64,000 bases of DNA from Hyposmocoma kahamanoa (taxonomy: Eukaryota; Arthropoda; Insecta; Lepidoptera; Cosmopterigidae): NCBI RefSeq assembly GCF_003589595.1, contig NW_020653855.1:1730588-1794587 (forward strand). Direction: 5' to 3'. The translations under genes and the position numbers were made by a program. This document shows positions 22,982-34,464 of this stretch, one piece after another. Under the pieces are notes generated by a model. The model was not told the origin of the DNA. It did not search any database and saw nothing but the letters and a program-made list of their open reading frames with translations. How positions within the stretch are numbered: the stretch's first letter is position 1; every line of letters starts with the position of its first letter.

Positions 22982-23438
22982 TGTATACAGTATAAATATG
23001 TAGTGGTATGCAAGAAGACGTCGGTTCGAATCCGACCGGATCGAAGAAATTTTTTCTGAGTGTTCGATCTTTGTATTAATAATTATAACAAACTAGTGGA
23101 GTAATTTCACAAAAAATAATTGAATATCAATTCAATAAAAATTTAAATAATACAGTGAATAGCGACATCTCTCGCCAGGACTAGTAGCTGTAAAGGTACT
23201 AACTGGGTGATAAATCTGCCAGATTTCTCATAGCTACGACTAAAAAGTCGTTGAAAGACCAAGTACAAAGACACGACGGAAGCACATAGAAAAATTCGTG
23301 AGGTCCGTTGGTTCGTTCCGTGGCTTAGTTGGTATAGCGTCTGCCACGGTATGCAAGAATACGTCGGTTCGAATCCGACCGGATCGAAGAAATTTTTCTG
23401 AGTGTTTTTTCTGAGTGTTCGATCTTTGTATTAATAAT
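22982..23438 (+). mobile_element. SINE-C dimer with 11-bp target duplications
   Basis: AATATATAGTA occurs at 22971-22981 and 23439-23449. Inside are two tRNA-like units in tandem. The first lacks its head and starts near GGTATGCAAGAAGACG. The second has box A GTGGCTTAGTTGG and box B GGTTCGAATCC. Between them lies a linker running through TAACAAACTAGTGGAG, GACATCTCTCGCCAGG and ACTAAAAAGTCG. The 3' end is GATCTTTGTATTAATAAT. Confidence 0.93.
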
Positions 23439-23679
23439 AATATATAGTAAATTGAGAATATATGTACTGATTACTATACGGTGCGAAAACACGATTCATA
23501 AACATTTTCACGACGGAAAAAACCACAAACTTACCTCGAAACTTTACAAGACAACCACTGTATTCAATAAGTACTTTATGTATACCAATAGAACTGAATA
23601 GAACACATATAGTACACGATATACATTTTTCAAACGGCTCTAATTTTGTTTGTAAAAAAATATATTTTGAAATAAAGTC

Positions 23680-24151
23680 AGGGCGCGTCCCCGCTATGTC
23701 GTGACGACAGATTGTCGTGCAGTTTACAGTGTCGTGGCTTGTATATTTGAATGAAGTTGTTCACATATAGCACGACACGATTAACTGTCGTTCACGATTT
23801 TTTATCGTTACAACGAGAAACTGTCGTCACAGTGGGAACAGCTAGAACGACGATAAAAAACGTGACGACAGCTTGTCGCAGCTCCTATTGTCGTCACGTT
23901 TTAATTTATCGCTGTCCACACGTATTCTGCTCCCTGTAGCTTTGCTGTAGCGTTGGGTCGTAGCCAGAGATGGGCAAGGAGGCTGTCGTGAAACAATAAA
24001 TTGTCGTCACGATCTAGTGGGAACAGCTAGTCACGACAGTCGTTCAACGATAAAAAACCGTCCACGACAGATAGTCGTGATATGGGAACAGGCCGGACAC
24101 GACAGTCGTCCAACGATAATAAAACGTGACGACATAGTGGGAACGCGTCCT
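23680..24151. mobile_element. 472-bp inverted-repeat element with internal GTCGTGACGAC repeats
   Basis: The ends are AGGGCGCGTCCCCGCTATG and CATAGTGGGAACGCGTCCT. GTGGGAACAGCTAG, CGATAAAAAACGTGACGAC and GACGACAG recur inside, several times and in both orientations. No coding frame. It lies within the TTAA-MITE. Superfamily is not determined because no clear target duplication is visible. Confidence 0.85.
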
Positions 24152-24311
24152 CGTTGTCATGGAACTGATTAGAGCTGAGGTAGTATGGACCAGTAATCGA
24201 CACTCACCAATAACCTTACCAATAAAAACGTGTTACTATAATAGACAATTGTTCTAAATCTTATTAGAAATGAATTTAAAATAATCTCAGTTTAGAGTAC
24301 TAAAAACGTCA

Positions 24312-24566
24312 AAAGTGCGTACAATTACACCTATTTGCCAAATTTTATGGAAAGTGCGTGAAACCAGACTCATTCCCTAGTTTGCCACCCGTAGAGGTAG
24401 AATATTTTCTTTAAATTTAAATAGGATAACTTCTGGGATACCCTCTTTACGACAAAAAAAGAATCATCAAAATCGGTTTACAAATTATTATAAAGTTATC
24501 GCGTAACATACATACGAAAAAAAAAATATTCAGGGAAATTGAGAACCTCTTCCTTTTTTGAAGTCG
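24312..24566 (-). mobile_element. RepD copy
   Basis: It runs from CCTATTTGCCAAATTTTATG through GTTTGCCACCCGTAGAGG to CCTCTTCCTTTTTTGAAGTC. The RepD terminus is nearly intact. Confidence 0.75.
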
Positions 24567-24949
24567 AAATCATCATCTTGATTGCTTGTGGCGTTACCAT
24601 TGTCACTCACTTTTTTCTGACAAACCATATCACTACCACTGTATCCACACGCGGAACTAAAGTCGAAGTATTACCTGAACGCATGCTGCATGCATTTCAA
24701 AATAAGCAATGTTTCTAGATTCATTCATCCCTAATTGCTTTTCAGTGGAATATTTTACGGAATTCTTGATGCACGTAGTATAAAATCATCCATTATGTAA
24801 TACGTAAGCATATAACTAAGCTATTATATTCAAGGTTGTGATGTTATTGTAATATTACATCAACCTTAATACATCCCACTGTTGATTACGGGTCTCTTAT
24901 AAGGAAATGCAAAAACATGAAAGTTATGAAAATAATACGAACTATTTAG

Positions 24950-25440
24950 GAGTCGATATTATTATTTATTATTATTTTTGACAAATGAAGTTAAAGCCAT
25001 TAGAAAAATGTATAGCGTATATCGTCTATTTAATTCAGTTGATACAAAAAACATTGATATAGGTACATGTAAAGTATTGAATACAGCGATTGTCTTGTAA
25101 AATTATATATCCTCAAGTTTAGTTATATACACTCCCGGACACACAACTCTAGCCACTTCGCATTTTCAGTGTTAAAAGCCTTCCGCTTAAACAATGTTTG
25201 ATTGATCACAAACTCATAAAGCAATTTTGAAATTAAACTAAACGTCTTTACATTAAATCCATGTTGGAAATTTGGATTTGCAAAACCGGGGGAAAACTTC
25301 TTCTTCGACGAAAACACTGCTTTTGTATTCTAGGACTTTAAGACAAAAATGCGAGGTGGCTCGAATTACGTGTTCGGAAGTGTATTTTTTCCAAATTGTT
25401 ATGCGGAACCAACCAAAGCCATTTAGGGTTCTATGGACTC
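24950..25440 (-). mobile_element. TTAA-MITE copy 2 carrying a TA-MITE
   Basis: The left end GAGTCGATATT follows TTAG and the right end CTATGGACTC precedes TTAC, so both target sites have drifted. The interior matches the minus orientation of 32215-32594 (AGTTGATACAAAAAACATTG, GCGGAACCAACCAAAGCC). A TA-MITE interrupts it at 25130. Confidence 0.8.
25130..25382. mobile_element. TA-MITE copy 1
   Basis: Start CACTCCCGGACACACAACTC, end AATTACGTGTTCGGAAGTG, giving imperfect ~42-bp inverted repeats. TA flanks both sides. Removing the element and one TA restores TTATATATTTTTTCC, which matches uninterrupted TTAA-MITE copies. A TA target and this structure indicate a Tc1/mariner-type non-autonomous element. 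Confidence 0.9.
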
Positions 25441-25491
25441 TTACGCATAAAAAGGATATCGACTTATTTTGTTCCTGGAATCTTTAAACCT

Positions 25492-25640
25492 GTGCGTACT
25501 GCATCCTATTCGTGTTCGTTCCGAACCCGAGACTACATAAATCTAGAAAACTCGGACTCGGGCTGGTGAAATTACAAGCACATGAGATTTGTCACTCAGA
25601 TCTTTCCGATTCGTGTCGCTTACCACCGGGCGCATGACAA
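25492..25640 (+). repeat. Repeat G fragment joined to RepA fragments
   Basis: 25492-25559 matches Repeat G (TCTAGAAAACTCGGAC). 25560-25640 holds RepA pieces GCTGGTGAAATTAC and GTGTCGCTTACCACC with deletions between them. Confidence 0.5.
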
Positions 25641-25648
25641 AAAAGAAG

Positions 25649-25851
25649 AAATAGATTTCTCACAGATTACGGCAAAAAAATTGTTAAAAACCAAAACAAA
25701 CAAATGTAACAAGCACAGAGAAATTCGTAAGGACCGCTGGTTCGTTCCATGGCTTAGTTGGCATAGCGTCTAGCACGGAAGTTACAGCGTCGAATTCTGG
25801 TTCGAATCCGGCCGGATCGAAGGAATTTTTTCTAAGTAATCTTTGTATTAA
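25649..25851 (+). mobile_element. SINE-C monomer
   Basis: It contains leader, box A ATGGCTTAGTTGGCATAG, box B GGTTCGAATCCGGCC, and TTTTTTCTAAG with TCTTTGTATTAA. Its head is preceded by a diverged 5' leader rather than the linker found in the dimers. Confidence 0.8.
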
Positions 25852-26264
25852 ACTTTTGACAGTTCGAATTCTAATCAATTAGTGATGTCCTAATGCGTTT
25901 CCGATTCGATTTTTTATAACAATCGATTTTATTTAAGAAGAAGTTTTAATCGTGAATATGAGCGGGTTTCTTTTGCGTTTGACAATTTGTGTAGTCAAGA
26001 ATTAATAAATAATGTTAATTAAGACTCAAGTGATGATCCCCGTTCATGTGGAGAAGAATCCGACGATTCGTATTCGAATAAACAATAAGAATTTAGGGTG
26101 CGTTAACTTAATTCACCTGAATTAGTTCACCTAGGTGCATTGAGTACACTTTTAGTAAACTTGAATCACCTGGGTGCAATGAATAAACTTAAAAGTAAAC
26201 TGTATTCACCACGTTATTTAAGGACGCCAGGATTCAACTCGTTACATGGTACAGATACGGTGAT

Positions 26265-26395
26265 GAAAAACTTTGTGATGAAACCTGGATGTCGAAGAAG
26301 GTTCACAATGAAGTTCCCAACCCGCATTGGACTAGCATGGCGAGCTATGGCCTAAACCCTCGCATGAGAGGACCCTCTATTTAACAGTGGGCCGT
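26265..26395 (+). mobile_element. RTE-like LINE 3' end fragment
   Basis: CCAACCCGCATTGGACTAGC, then GAGAGGACCCTC and TTTAACAGTGGG, follow the CCCGCATTGGAGCAGCGTGG ... CCCAGCAGTGGG pattern I know from lepidopteran RTE-type 3' ends. It is strongly diverged. Confidence 0.5.
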
Positions 26396-27205
26396 ACAAA
26401 TAGGTTACAGTATAATGAGTGTTCTGAGTAATGTTCTCGACTAATTTATTAAGTACCAAAATGTATCAATTTGAATAATTTTCGTTACATAATCAGTTGA
26501 CGCGATAAATATCGGAGTTAAGAGTACGTCGCTTCAGTAAAATTAAAAATTAAAAGTCCATTAAATTAAAACCAGAAAGTATTGCATTTTTTGTCTATGG
26601 TTGCATGTCAATAATTTCGGAACTTCAGAGACATGTGTCAAAAGTTAACTAAATAGTTAGACGGATTATAGTGGAGTAAAATCACAAAAAATAATAATGC
26701 AAGGCAAGCGTCAAGTACCCTACCACGAATTTCTCACGAACTTTCGCTTTTTTTTTAACAACTGCGAAGATCGTTAACTCACTTTGAACAAAAGAGAAAA
26801 GAATTTGGGTTATTGAATAACGATATAGCGTTACAACCTTAAAGACATGGACATAGATATGTAAAGTGCCTCTGTCAAGAGTTCACCGACCCTTGATTTT
26901 ATTTAATTTTAATAATGTTAATTTTAAATAAGTAACTTGGTGAAGAATTGAAAAAAAAAGTAGTTAATAAAAGATACGCGTAAAAATGTTTTTTATTGTG
27001 TTGTACTGTGTACTTATGTGGTGTTAGAATTTGACAACCGTTTAATTTACAGATTGTATGAATAATTTAGATAAAAAGTTGTTATATAAGGTAATAAAGT
27101 GATGTTTCCGTCCTATTATGCCACTTACATAACAGGTGGACAGTCTTGAGCACAGGTGGACATTATTGTAGGGTTTTGTCTTTAGGATTCTGTGGTTGTT
27201 GTGCA
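26396..27205. other. AT-rich, SINE-C shard only
   Basis: 26668-26697 (AGTGGAGTAAAATCACAAAA) resembles the SINE-C linker. Nothing else recognised. Confidence 0.4.
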
Positions 27206-27410
27206 AATACCCAGTCTCATCAGGAGACCCAAGCTCTGAGAGGAAAAGGAACCTAAGCACTAAGAAAGGTAAAAATAACTCTGCCCGCCGTGTGCAGCCG
27301 TGCGGAACCAAATGTAGGGGTTGTACAAGACTTGAAAGATGTAGCCCTGCCCTGAGCAATAATCGAAGCATACTTTACCACCACACAGGAAAAATAACAA
27401 TGGAATCGCC
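27206..27410 (+). repeat. Repeat I fragment
   Basis: AAAGGAACCTAAGCAC, then CTGCCCGCCGTGTG and GGTTGTACAAGA, match the GC-rich end of the 670-bp repeat at 44928-45600 and 50464-51132. The overlapping minus frame at 27042-27371 has no recognised domain. Confidence 0.55.
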
Positions 27411-27420
27411 TTAAGTCTCG

Positions 27421-28236
27421 ATTACTATGAGAACCGATGTCGCCAAAACTCATACATTTTTAATTTGAAATACTACAAAATCTTCATACTGATTGGTCGT
27501 AGTTTCAAATTTAAAAAGGAATAACAAATTTTGGTTTGTTAATATAAACCCTGTTGGCATATCGTTGGAATTTCAATACCTATTATTACAAGTTACCTAT
27601 TATATTGAAATTTCAATCCATGTGCTGCCATCTAGCGGTTCATTAGGGAGTTATGAAATACTACCACGGGTAATATTTTATTATGCGGCTATTATTTTTG
27701 CACTCCAAAACAGCACAATAAGACATTTTTCTAGGATTTTAGAGAATTTGCACGAAAGAATGACACGACCATACCATGCAAAGCGAAAATGGCGGGTTGA
27801 GCTCAGATAGGTCTTTCGACACCTATAGTTGGCATGCGTCTGACGCTAACTAACCACTTCTACTGTATTTATTATTCTGTGCCTTACACCACGATGGCAA
27901 TCATTGTAGTGCTGAAGAAGCCGTATCATAACATGTTTCAGATTTCATTTTTATTAATACTTATATTGATACAATTTATATACGACATGCTCTTGGCTAG
28001 ATTTTTAACATTTTATTAGTAGATAAATAACACGAACCGGTTTTTTATTATGTCCCCCATGCTTATCCTTTTTTAGATCTGTTTGATAAATCCGTTTTAG
28101 AAATAGTTTTTTTCGGAAATTTTGCATGACAACAGAAATCTTTACATTAGGCGAATAGTTATAACACAGTTAGGAGTACACCTGCCACGTTGGGAAAAGG
28201 AAACCTATACTACTTTTTTGTAATAGGTACTAAATC
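27421..28236. other. AT-rich with one imperfect inverted repeat
   Basis: TTGGAATTTCAATA near 27566 and TATTGAAATTTCAA near 27603 can pair. The 105-codon frame at 27493-27810 has no domain I recognise. Confidence 0.4.
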
Positions 28237-28420
28237 ATACGAACTAAGTAGTAAGCGATACACCTTTCCATAGCAGTTGCAAAGATAGCCCGTAACCCTG
28301 AGACATAAGTTGACAAGTCCCATGTGCCTGTAATATCACCAGCACCCTTACCCTTACAAAACCAGTAACAGTAATGATGACATTACTGCTTGGTGGCAGA
28401 AATAGGTAAGGTAAGTGAGA
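28237..28420 (-). mobile_element. RepA copy, both ends clipped
   Basis: It carries GTAAGCGATACACCTTTCCA, the stretch ending CATGTGCCTGTAAT, and GATGACATTACTGCTTGG. The long internal hairpin is deleted. Confidence 0.7.
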
Positions 28421-28871
28421 TAAGTAAGATAAGTAAGTAACTAAGTAACTACTAATTCATTCGTCTACCCTCCAACGAATTATAACCTATACAACCCAAT
28501 AGAAATGTAGTAGCGGTAGTATACATTCGATATTTATATAATATATCGGATATTTTCTGTGGAGAAAGTTTAGACTGTAGACTTTATGCGATTCGTAGAC
28601 TTTACACGTTTACCAAGGACACCTATGACAAAATAACCATTCACTATTAGCGAAAGTACTTGTTACAAAACAGTCACAACTTACAATTTAAAGTCAAAGG
28701 TACTGTCAGCAAAACTGAAGCCTTCCCTGTCTTTAAATAATGTTGTCTACTAGCGGAGATTGCATTTAGCCCCGGCTTTACTTTCTGCCTCCGTGTTGAA
28801 CGAATACGAATTGGAAGCGTTTTAGCATAGCTATACAAAAGGCCAATGTGGCGAATCGCAACTTAGTTTAA

Positions 28872-29160
28872 AAGAAGTCCTCCTTGTGAAAGAGTTCATT
28901 GGACCTTACCTATATCTAACGCCAAGCATTAATGTTAGCATTACTGTGTTCCGGTATTGAAGGATAAGGGTTCTGGTGATATTACAGGCACATAAGTTAG
29001 ACTAAAAATGTTATTAAAATACAAAACAAAGAGGTCTGTTGGTTCAGCCACCCACAGTCAACTTATGTCTCAGAGTGACAGGCGCGCACCTCGCAGGTTG
29101 TGGCATTGCGTCTGTTATGCACAGGCCTGTCGCTTACCACCAGGCGCACGTCTTATACGA
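28872..29160 (+). mobile_element. RepA copy with small insertion
   Basis: 5' CCTCCTTGTGAAAGAG, then GTTAGCATTACTGTG, and 3' CGCTTACCACCAGGCGCACG. About 55 unrelated bp (28998-29050) interrupt it before CAACTTATGTCTCAGAGTGA. Confidence 0.75.
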
Positions 29161-29589
29161 TACCTGGTATCACGACAGTGTTAGTTTAAGACACTCATTA
29201 ATATAATCATATCTAACCTAACAACAATGATCGGAGCCATAAACCATCGATTATACGATCAATAACGAGTTTCTTAATCAGTTACAAAAATAGTCATTAC
29301 GAACGTGTTTGCTTTATTGTTACATGTTGTTTTGTGAACCATAAAGTTTAAATTAAATATAACGACGAAAAAACACGTTTCTTATTTTATGAAGTTGTGT
29401 CGTTTTCGATTGTAGCGTTACGTTATTTTCATTATAATGTTACATTGTCTGTTCCTAAGAATGACCGGGTTAGTCCGGTGGAATTTTACGTTTAATATTT
29501 TAAATACGACATACTGCAAAGTATTAAAATTGAACACATCGCACGCGCACACACACACACGTACACACAATTCACATACATACACATAC

Positions 29590-29735
29590 TCAATAGCGCC
29601 GTCCTATAGGAAAACCCTGTATCTCGGGTGCCACATTCATCGTAGACAACCGCAATTTACACCCAAACTCACGAGAGAAGTAGAAATAAATGTAGGCAAT
29701 ACAAGGCATGGCAGACCAGTATGGTTTACGGTTAC
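29590..29735 (-). mobile_element. SINE-B copy, diverged
   Basis: GAAAACCCTGTATCTCGGG, then TTTACACCCAAACTCACGAG and GGCATGGCAGACC, follow SINE-B in reverse. Box B is deleted. A CA-rich run at 29545-29590 marks its 3' flank. Confidence 0.7.
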
Positions 29736-29749
29736 CCATTCGGTTCATA

Positions 29750-29853
29750 GTTTACGGTTACTTCGAATCACCTTGAAGTCGTCTCGTCTTAGCACTTTCA
29801 AAGTGAAATGCAAGAAATGGTTACTTTCAAAGAAAAGATCGTCAAGTAATTAA
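29750..29853 (+). pseudogene. LINE C-terminus remnant
   Basis: The frame ending at the stop at 29851-29853 reads STFKVKCKKWLLSKKR. This is the typical FK..LKKWL end of a jockey/CR1-like protein. It lies directly after a SINE-B fragment that supplies the upstream part of the apparent 138-codon frame, so that frame is a chance fusion. 29854-30030 is probably its 3' UTR. Confidence 0.55.
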
Positions 29854-30041
29854 ATAGATGTACCTTAGTAGAATTTACGCATAGTTTTTTATTTATTAAC
29901 TGTTATTTATTTTTATTTTATTTTTTAATATGTAGCGTATCTAAATTTCAAATGAAGATTTTAGAAATTGAATATTTTATGTGATTTATGTACTGTCATG
30001 ACATTATGATATAGTTAAATAATACCACGTGACGGAATTAT

Positions 30042-30200
30042 ATTCATATTCATATTCTTTATTTGCAAGTTACATGGTTATATAATGGAATCTCCAGAAC
30101 GTCTCAGGCCGCCAAAGATCAGATCACGATTTGGCCCGAAATTATTATATATTTATTTTTATTTATTTATTTCAACTTTATTGCACAGAAAATAGCCTAT
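30042..30200 (-). mobile_element. Two LINE 3' tails, reverse orientation
   Basis: Read in reverse, AACTTGCAAATAAAGAATAT runs into a GAATAT-type tail (30042-30070). TGCAATAAAGTTGAAATAAA runs into an (AATA)n tail (30150-30200). Confidence 0.5.
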
Positions 30201-31223
30201 TTGACCTGAGATATATAATAATAATTTGTGGGACAGTCATACCAATCGTGAAACGTATTCCAGCAGGTTTAGCATGAGGGGAAATAGGCAAAACTTAAAC
30301 GCGTAGAGATGTCTATCTCCCTCTTCTCTAGCGATTATGTCTTACCTCCGAGCACAACGTAACAGAGAAACTCTACCGTAGACAAAGTTTTCTCTACGTG
30401 TACTTTCTGTCTTCTGCCCCAAGGGTAGTAGAGATGTTTCGCTAAAACGATCTGTCCAAAGTATACAAAATTTAGCTGTCGTGCTATGGTTGGAGAGAAA
30501 TTGTCGTTATTTGACATTTGTATGTACGCCTATAGATAATAATTCATAGTGACGTCATTTTGGTGAGAAAATTGACAGTTCGAAGAAGTTTTGTCTTCCT
30601 GCTCATGCTAAGCTTGCAGAGGCATAACCCTGAATGCTTGAACCAATTTCAAAAACTTGTTTTCTAATTTGGTTGCAAAGAGAAAGAAAACACAAATTGT
30701 ACAGAAGTTTAATTGTGCCGAACATTACAAACAAACATACAAACGTACTGACCAGCATACTACAATAAAAATGATTGATTTCATCATATTTCTAAACAAA
30801 ACTAAAAATTACGTGATCGAAGCGATCGTAGACGACAAGTTTGTCGTTCTAATTAGCGAGAATTGAAATGACAGAGCATTTCTTATTAAATATTTTTTTA
30901 AATAAACACACGACTACGCTATAGTCGTGTCATTGTCACGAATGGATGTAAATTATAATGAGTCAGAACGATTAAATCAATTGCCTAATCTCAAACTAAG
31001 GAATATCGACTGGCAATTACCAGCTGCTTACAAGCAAGCAACACTAGGGGTGGACGATTTTTTGGAACTTAATGGATCACAGGTATATCTCTGAATCGAT
31101 TCAGAATTAGGATCGTATGCTCTTGAATCGATCTTATAAAAATCGTTTCAAAATTGTAGCCACCAGACCCAGTAGAAGATGTCGTAAAATCGAAGACAAT
31201 TTAAGTTGACTGTAATATGTTGG
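30201..31223. other. AT-rich with one hairpin
   Basis: ACACGACTA and TAGTCGTGT pair perfectly around CGCTA at 30908-30930. The 69-codon frame at 30657-30866 just upstream is unrecognised. Confidence 0.45.
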
Positions 31224-31430
31224 CATCGAGTATATAACCAGAAATAGAGACGAAATAAGGGCCACATACTCCTGGTAACACATTAGCGATACTGCTCTTA
31301 TAAATATCAACTCTCGTTTGCACTGAAATATAGACAGGCCAACTCATGACCTGTGTGTACGTCTCCGTATATTCCAAAAATATTCTGTATTTATTGTAAT
31401 AAAGATAATATCTGTAACAATGCCGTGTAG
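31224..31430 (+). mobile_element. MITE-R copy 4, 3'-truncated
   Basis: Complete left end CATCGAGTATATAACCAG, then match to copy 2 (TACTCCTGGTAACACATTAG) until about 31430, where the match stops. Confidence 0.85.
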
Positions 31431-32210
31431 TTCTTAATAGGTGCGTCTTATTATCAAAAGCTTTTTATCCATCTATATCAGAAGTAGGGAACCAGAGTAA
31501 CCGATAATGATGAAAACCATTTTCATAATTTCACTTAAAAATCGCATTGAAATGGATCGATCGCTAGATCATTATATTGAATCGATCTTCCTAAAAATGG
31601 AATCGTAATGTGCGTCTCTAAGCAACACTTTTGTGCAATAAACTGTCATTTTACTCCATCTTCAAAAAAGACTATACGAAGACACAAAGGCAGACTGACA
31701 AAGGCTATATTTAACTTCGTCTTTTAACGTCGCCGTCGTTGACTAAAATTTAGTTCTCGTTACACTGTTTGTGTATATGCATATATATACTTCATTATTA
31801 CGTATTTTAACAAAGAACTATCATAGTTCGTATTAGGCCTTAAGTATCAATAAAGATCGTCATCAGAATTGTAATTCACTATAATAGACAAAGCATGTTA
31901 ATAAACAGTTAGTGAATAAGGAAATTGCGTACAAATAAACGTACGTACGGGTGTCAGCAGATTATATGTTGTTATGTCAGCAAGTTTTGTAGCGTAATAA
32001 ACATGACTTTGATTATTTTATTGTATATGATGATATCGTATGAATTCACATGTTTAAATGCTAATCAAAAGATCTAAATGAGGTCCTCCTTATTCTCTTC
32101 CTTCTATAATTCTACTAAAAATCTACAGTGGTATATTACATGCCCTTAATAAGCTTCTTTAAAAATCAACATGAAAATGAAAAAAATATCTCTATGATAG
32201 TTATATGGAC
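31431..32210. other. AT-rich, nothing recognised
   Basis: No shared repeat or coding frame seen. Confidence 0.45.
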
Positions 32211-32214
32211 TTAA

Positions 32215-32594
32215 GAGTCCATACTATCTCAAAAGGCTTTGGTTGATTTCACAGCACTTTAGCAGTGACAGTGTTGAAGTAATCACTTTGGAAAAAATAT
32301 ATACTATAATTGAGGATATACACTGATTACTATACGGTGTGAAAACACGATTCGAAAAATTTTTTACGATAGGTAAAAAAACACAAACTTACAACGAAAT
32401 TTCACAAGAAAACCGGTATATTGATATTGATAATAATTATTTTTATATCAACTGAACTAAACAGAACTCGTATAGTATACGATATACATTTTTCAAATGG
32501 TTTTAATTTCGTTTGTAAAAAATAAAATCTGAAATAAAGCCGACCAGATTCAGTACGGGAAAAATTTTAATTCCAGCTGAGGTAGTACTGAGTC
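32215..32594 (+). mobile_element. TTAA-MITE copy 3, uninterrupted reference
   Basis: TTAA lies at 32211-32214 and 32595-32598. The ends are GAGTCCATACTA and TAGTACTGAGTC. 380 bp, no coding frame. A TTAA target duplication with short terminal repeats points to a piggyBac-type, or less likely Kolobok-type, non-autonomous element. Confidence 0.9.
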
Positions 32595-32859
32595 TTAACT
32601 GTGGGAACTATAGGTCTAATCTACGCATACATTAAAACTTTGACGTCATATTTGCAACCGCCATTAATGCATATCTGTTTATCAACCAATAACTATAAAT
32701 TTTCCAGTGATCATGCCTTAAAACGATTATTGTTGATACATTACAATTCTAATGAATAATAAACAATAAATATAAGCTATGTACATTTTGTTAGAAACTG
32801 TTTAATTTTTGTATGACGAGGGAAGAGAGGGGTAATGCGACTGCCCATCTTTGTAGGGT

Positions 32860-33050
32860 GTTAGGTATCCTATCTCTCAAGCAGAAGCCGTGAGTTTGCA
32901 TCCGGGCTAGCACTTCTGAATTTCTTGGAATTTATTAGCGAAATATAGTTTGAGATTTACTATCATTAGTTTTCCGATGAAGGAAAACATTGTGAGAAAG
33001 CAGGTCGAAGATGGTTCGTCACGCAAGGAAAACGAGGGACGTTCGCACTA
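32860..33050 (+). mobile_element. Degenerate tRNA-derived SINE
   Basis: TATCTCTCAAGCAGAAGCCG, then GTGAGTTTGCATCCGGGC, resembles a decayed box B region. Downstream TTTTCCGATGAAGGAAAACA followed by TTGTGAGAAA is the body motif I remember from a widespread lepidopteran SINE. Confidence 0.5.
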
Positions 33051-33127
33051 TACGCATTTAGCCTGTATTCAGAGGAGCCCCGTGTCCAGTAGTGATAATA
33101 ATGATAGCTCTTTTATAAAAAAGAAAC

Positions 33128-33388
33128 CGTTCGCAAAGGTTTGTGGAATTACATCTATCTGCTAAGGTTTATAGAAATCGGTTTACAGAAAGTGGGTAAA
33201 ATCCAATAAACTCTATTCATCTCCTAATTTGTCATCTTTACAGATGGGATATCTTCAAATTTGTATTGAACCACTAGTGGTACTAAAGGGGTACCTCCCC
33301 TTTCCAACAAAAAAAGAAACAACAATATCGGTTCATAAATTCCGGAGTACTCGCGGAACCTCCTTCTTTTCTTGAAATCGATTAAAAA
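33128..33388 (-). mobile_element. RepD copy
   Basis: TTTGTGGAATTACATCTATC through GGTACCTCCCCTTTCCAAC to CTCCTTCTTTTCTTGAAATC. It is a closer match to 34229-34442 than to the others (both carry TACCTCCCCTTTCC in one orientation). Confidence 0.75.
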
Positions 33389-33756
33389 TAATATGCGTGC
33401 TTAAAATTTTCCCAAATCCCAACCCACGTGAAATAGGCTATAATTTCATCATTTGTCTATGGCACCATGGCTCCCTTTTGAAACTTTTGAAACTTTTGAA
33501 AAATAAAACAGCTATATTTATGGTACGTCGTAAATGTTATTTCCATCACGGTTATTTACTTAACAAAGAAAACTTTTAACTTAATTACTACCTAAACAAT
33601 TAACTTAACCAGTTGTACAATGACTAAGTTAATTTCATCTCGTGTTACAGTGTTCAGTACAACCAGTAAATTACATAATATATGTACCATTATCGTAGTT
33701 AATTAGAAAAAAGAACATTCTTTGTTTCTTAATGTAAAGAAGAGCTCTAGGGAAGC

Positions 33757-33998
33757 ACTTCGCAATAATGTTCGCATTACTGCTTGGCGGCAGAAATAGG
33801 TAAGGTGGCAGTACTTCCCAGGACGACTCTTTTACAAGAAGCTTCTATTAAAACTTGCATTTTAGGGTGACGGGTACAGTGGCATTGCCCCTAAGATCTT
33901 TGCGATTAAAAGCTCTGAGTGGCACTGCAATTATTATAGATGGGCGTGTAGGTTAAAACCAGGCGCACGTCTTGTTCGTCACGTAATTATAAAAATGA
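33757..33998 (+). mobile_element. RepA copy with inverted 5' half
   Basis: 33765-33850 is the RepA 5' half in reverse (CATTACTGCTTGGCGGCAG to CTTTTACAAGAAGCTTC). 33855-33998 is the 3' half in forward orientation, ending CACGTAATTATAAAAA. An inverted 5' segment joined to a normal 3' segment is the product expected of twin priming by a LINE machinery. Confidence 0.75.
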
Positions 33999-34228
33999 AG
34001 TCCTAATAGTATCTGGATATATTCCATTGCCGCGCATGGGTTTTTCCTAACGATATAATTTTTAACCTATAGTAAGTTCTTTTTAAAATAGATATTTTTT
34101 GGCAGTTCCTTATTCTAAAAATGTGGTTTTAATTGACTATATCACACATACTGTACAAGGGTCTGGAGTAGCCAGGTGTCTACAGATCCAGTTTCAGTCT
34201 CCGATTGCGGACATACCATATTTTACTG

Positions 34229-34442
34229 CTTTGTTGTTTCTTTTTTGTTGGAAAGGGGAGGTACCCCTTTAGTACCCCCAGTGGTCAAATTTGAAGATAT
34301 CCCACCTGTACGGATGACAAATTAGAGGGTGAATACGGTTTATTGGATTTTATCCACTTTCTGTAAACCGATTTCTACGAAACTTGGCAGATAGATGTAA
34401 TTCCACAAAATTTTGCGGTCAGTCCCTTTTTTATAAAATTTT
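34229..34442 (+). mobile_element. RepD copy between foldback arms
   Basis: TTGTTGGAAAGGGGAGGTAC through TTTATTGGATTTTATCCAC to ATGTAATTCCACAAA. It lacks the extreme GACTTCAAAAAGGAGG end. Confidence 0.7.
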
Positions 34443-34464
34443 TACACCAATGATAATTTTTATA

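Larger units (their letters stand above)
22898..24193 (+). mobile_element. TTAA-MITE copy 1 carrying two insertions
   Basis: TTAA at 22894-22897 is followed by GAGTCCGTAC. The right end GAGCTGAGGTAGTATGGAC is decayed, without a clear TTAA. The host sequence is 22898-22970, 23450-23679 and 24152-24193, which together give nearly the length of the uninterrupted copy at 32215-32594. The inserts are a SINE-C dimer and an inverted-repeat element. Confidence 0.85.

Noticed and set aside
29437..29853. 138-codon plus-strand frame
   Set aside because: Its middle is reverse-oriented SINE-B plus a CA repeat. Only the last ~35 codons resemble a LINE protein end, so the whole is a chance fusion.
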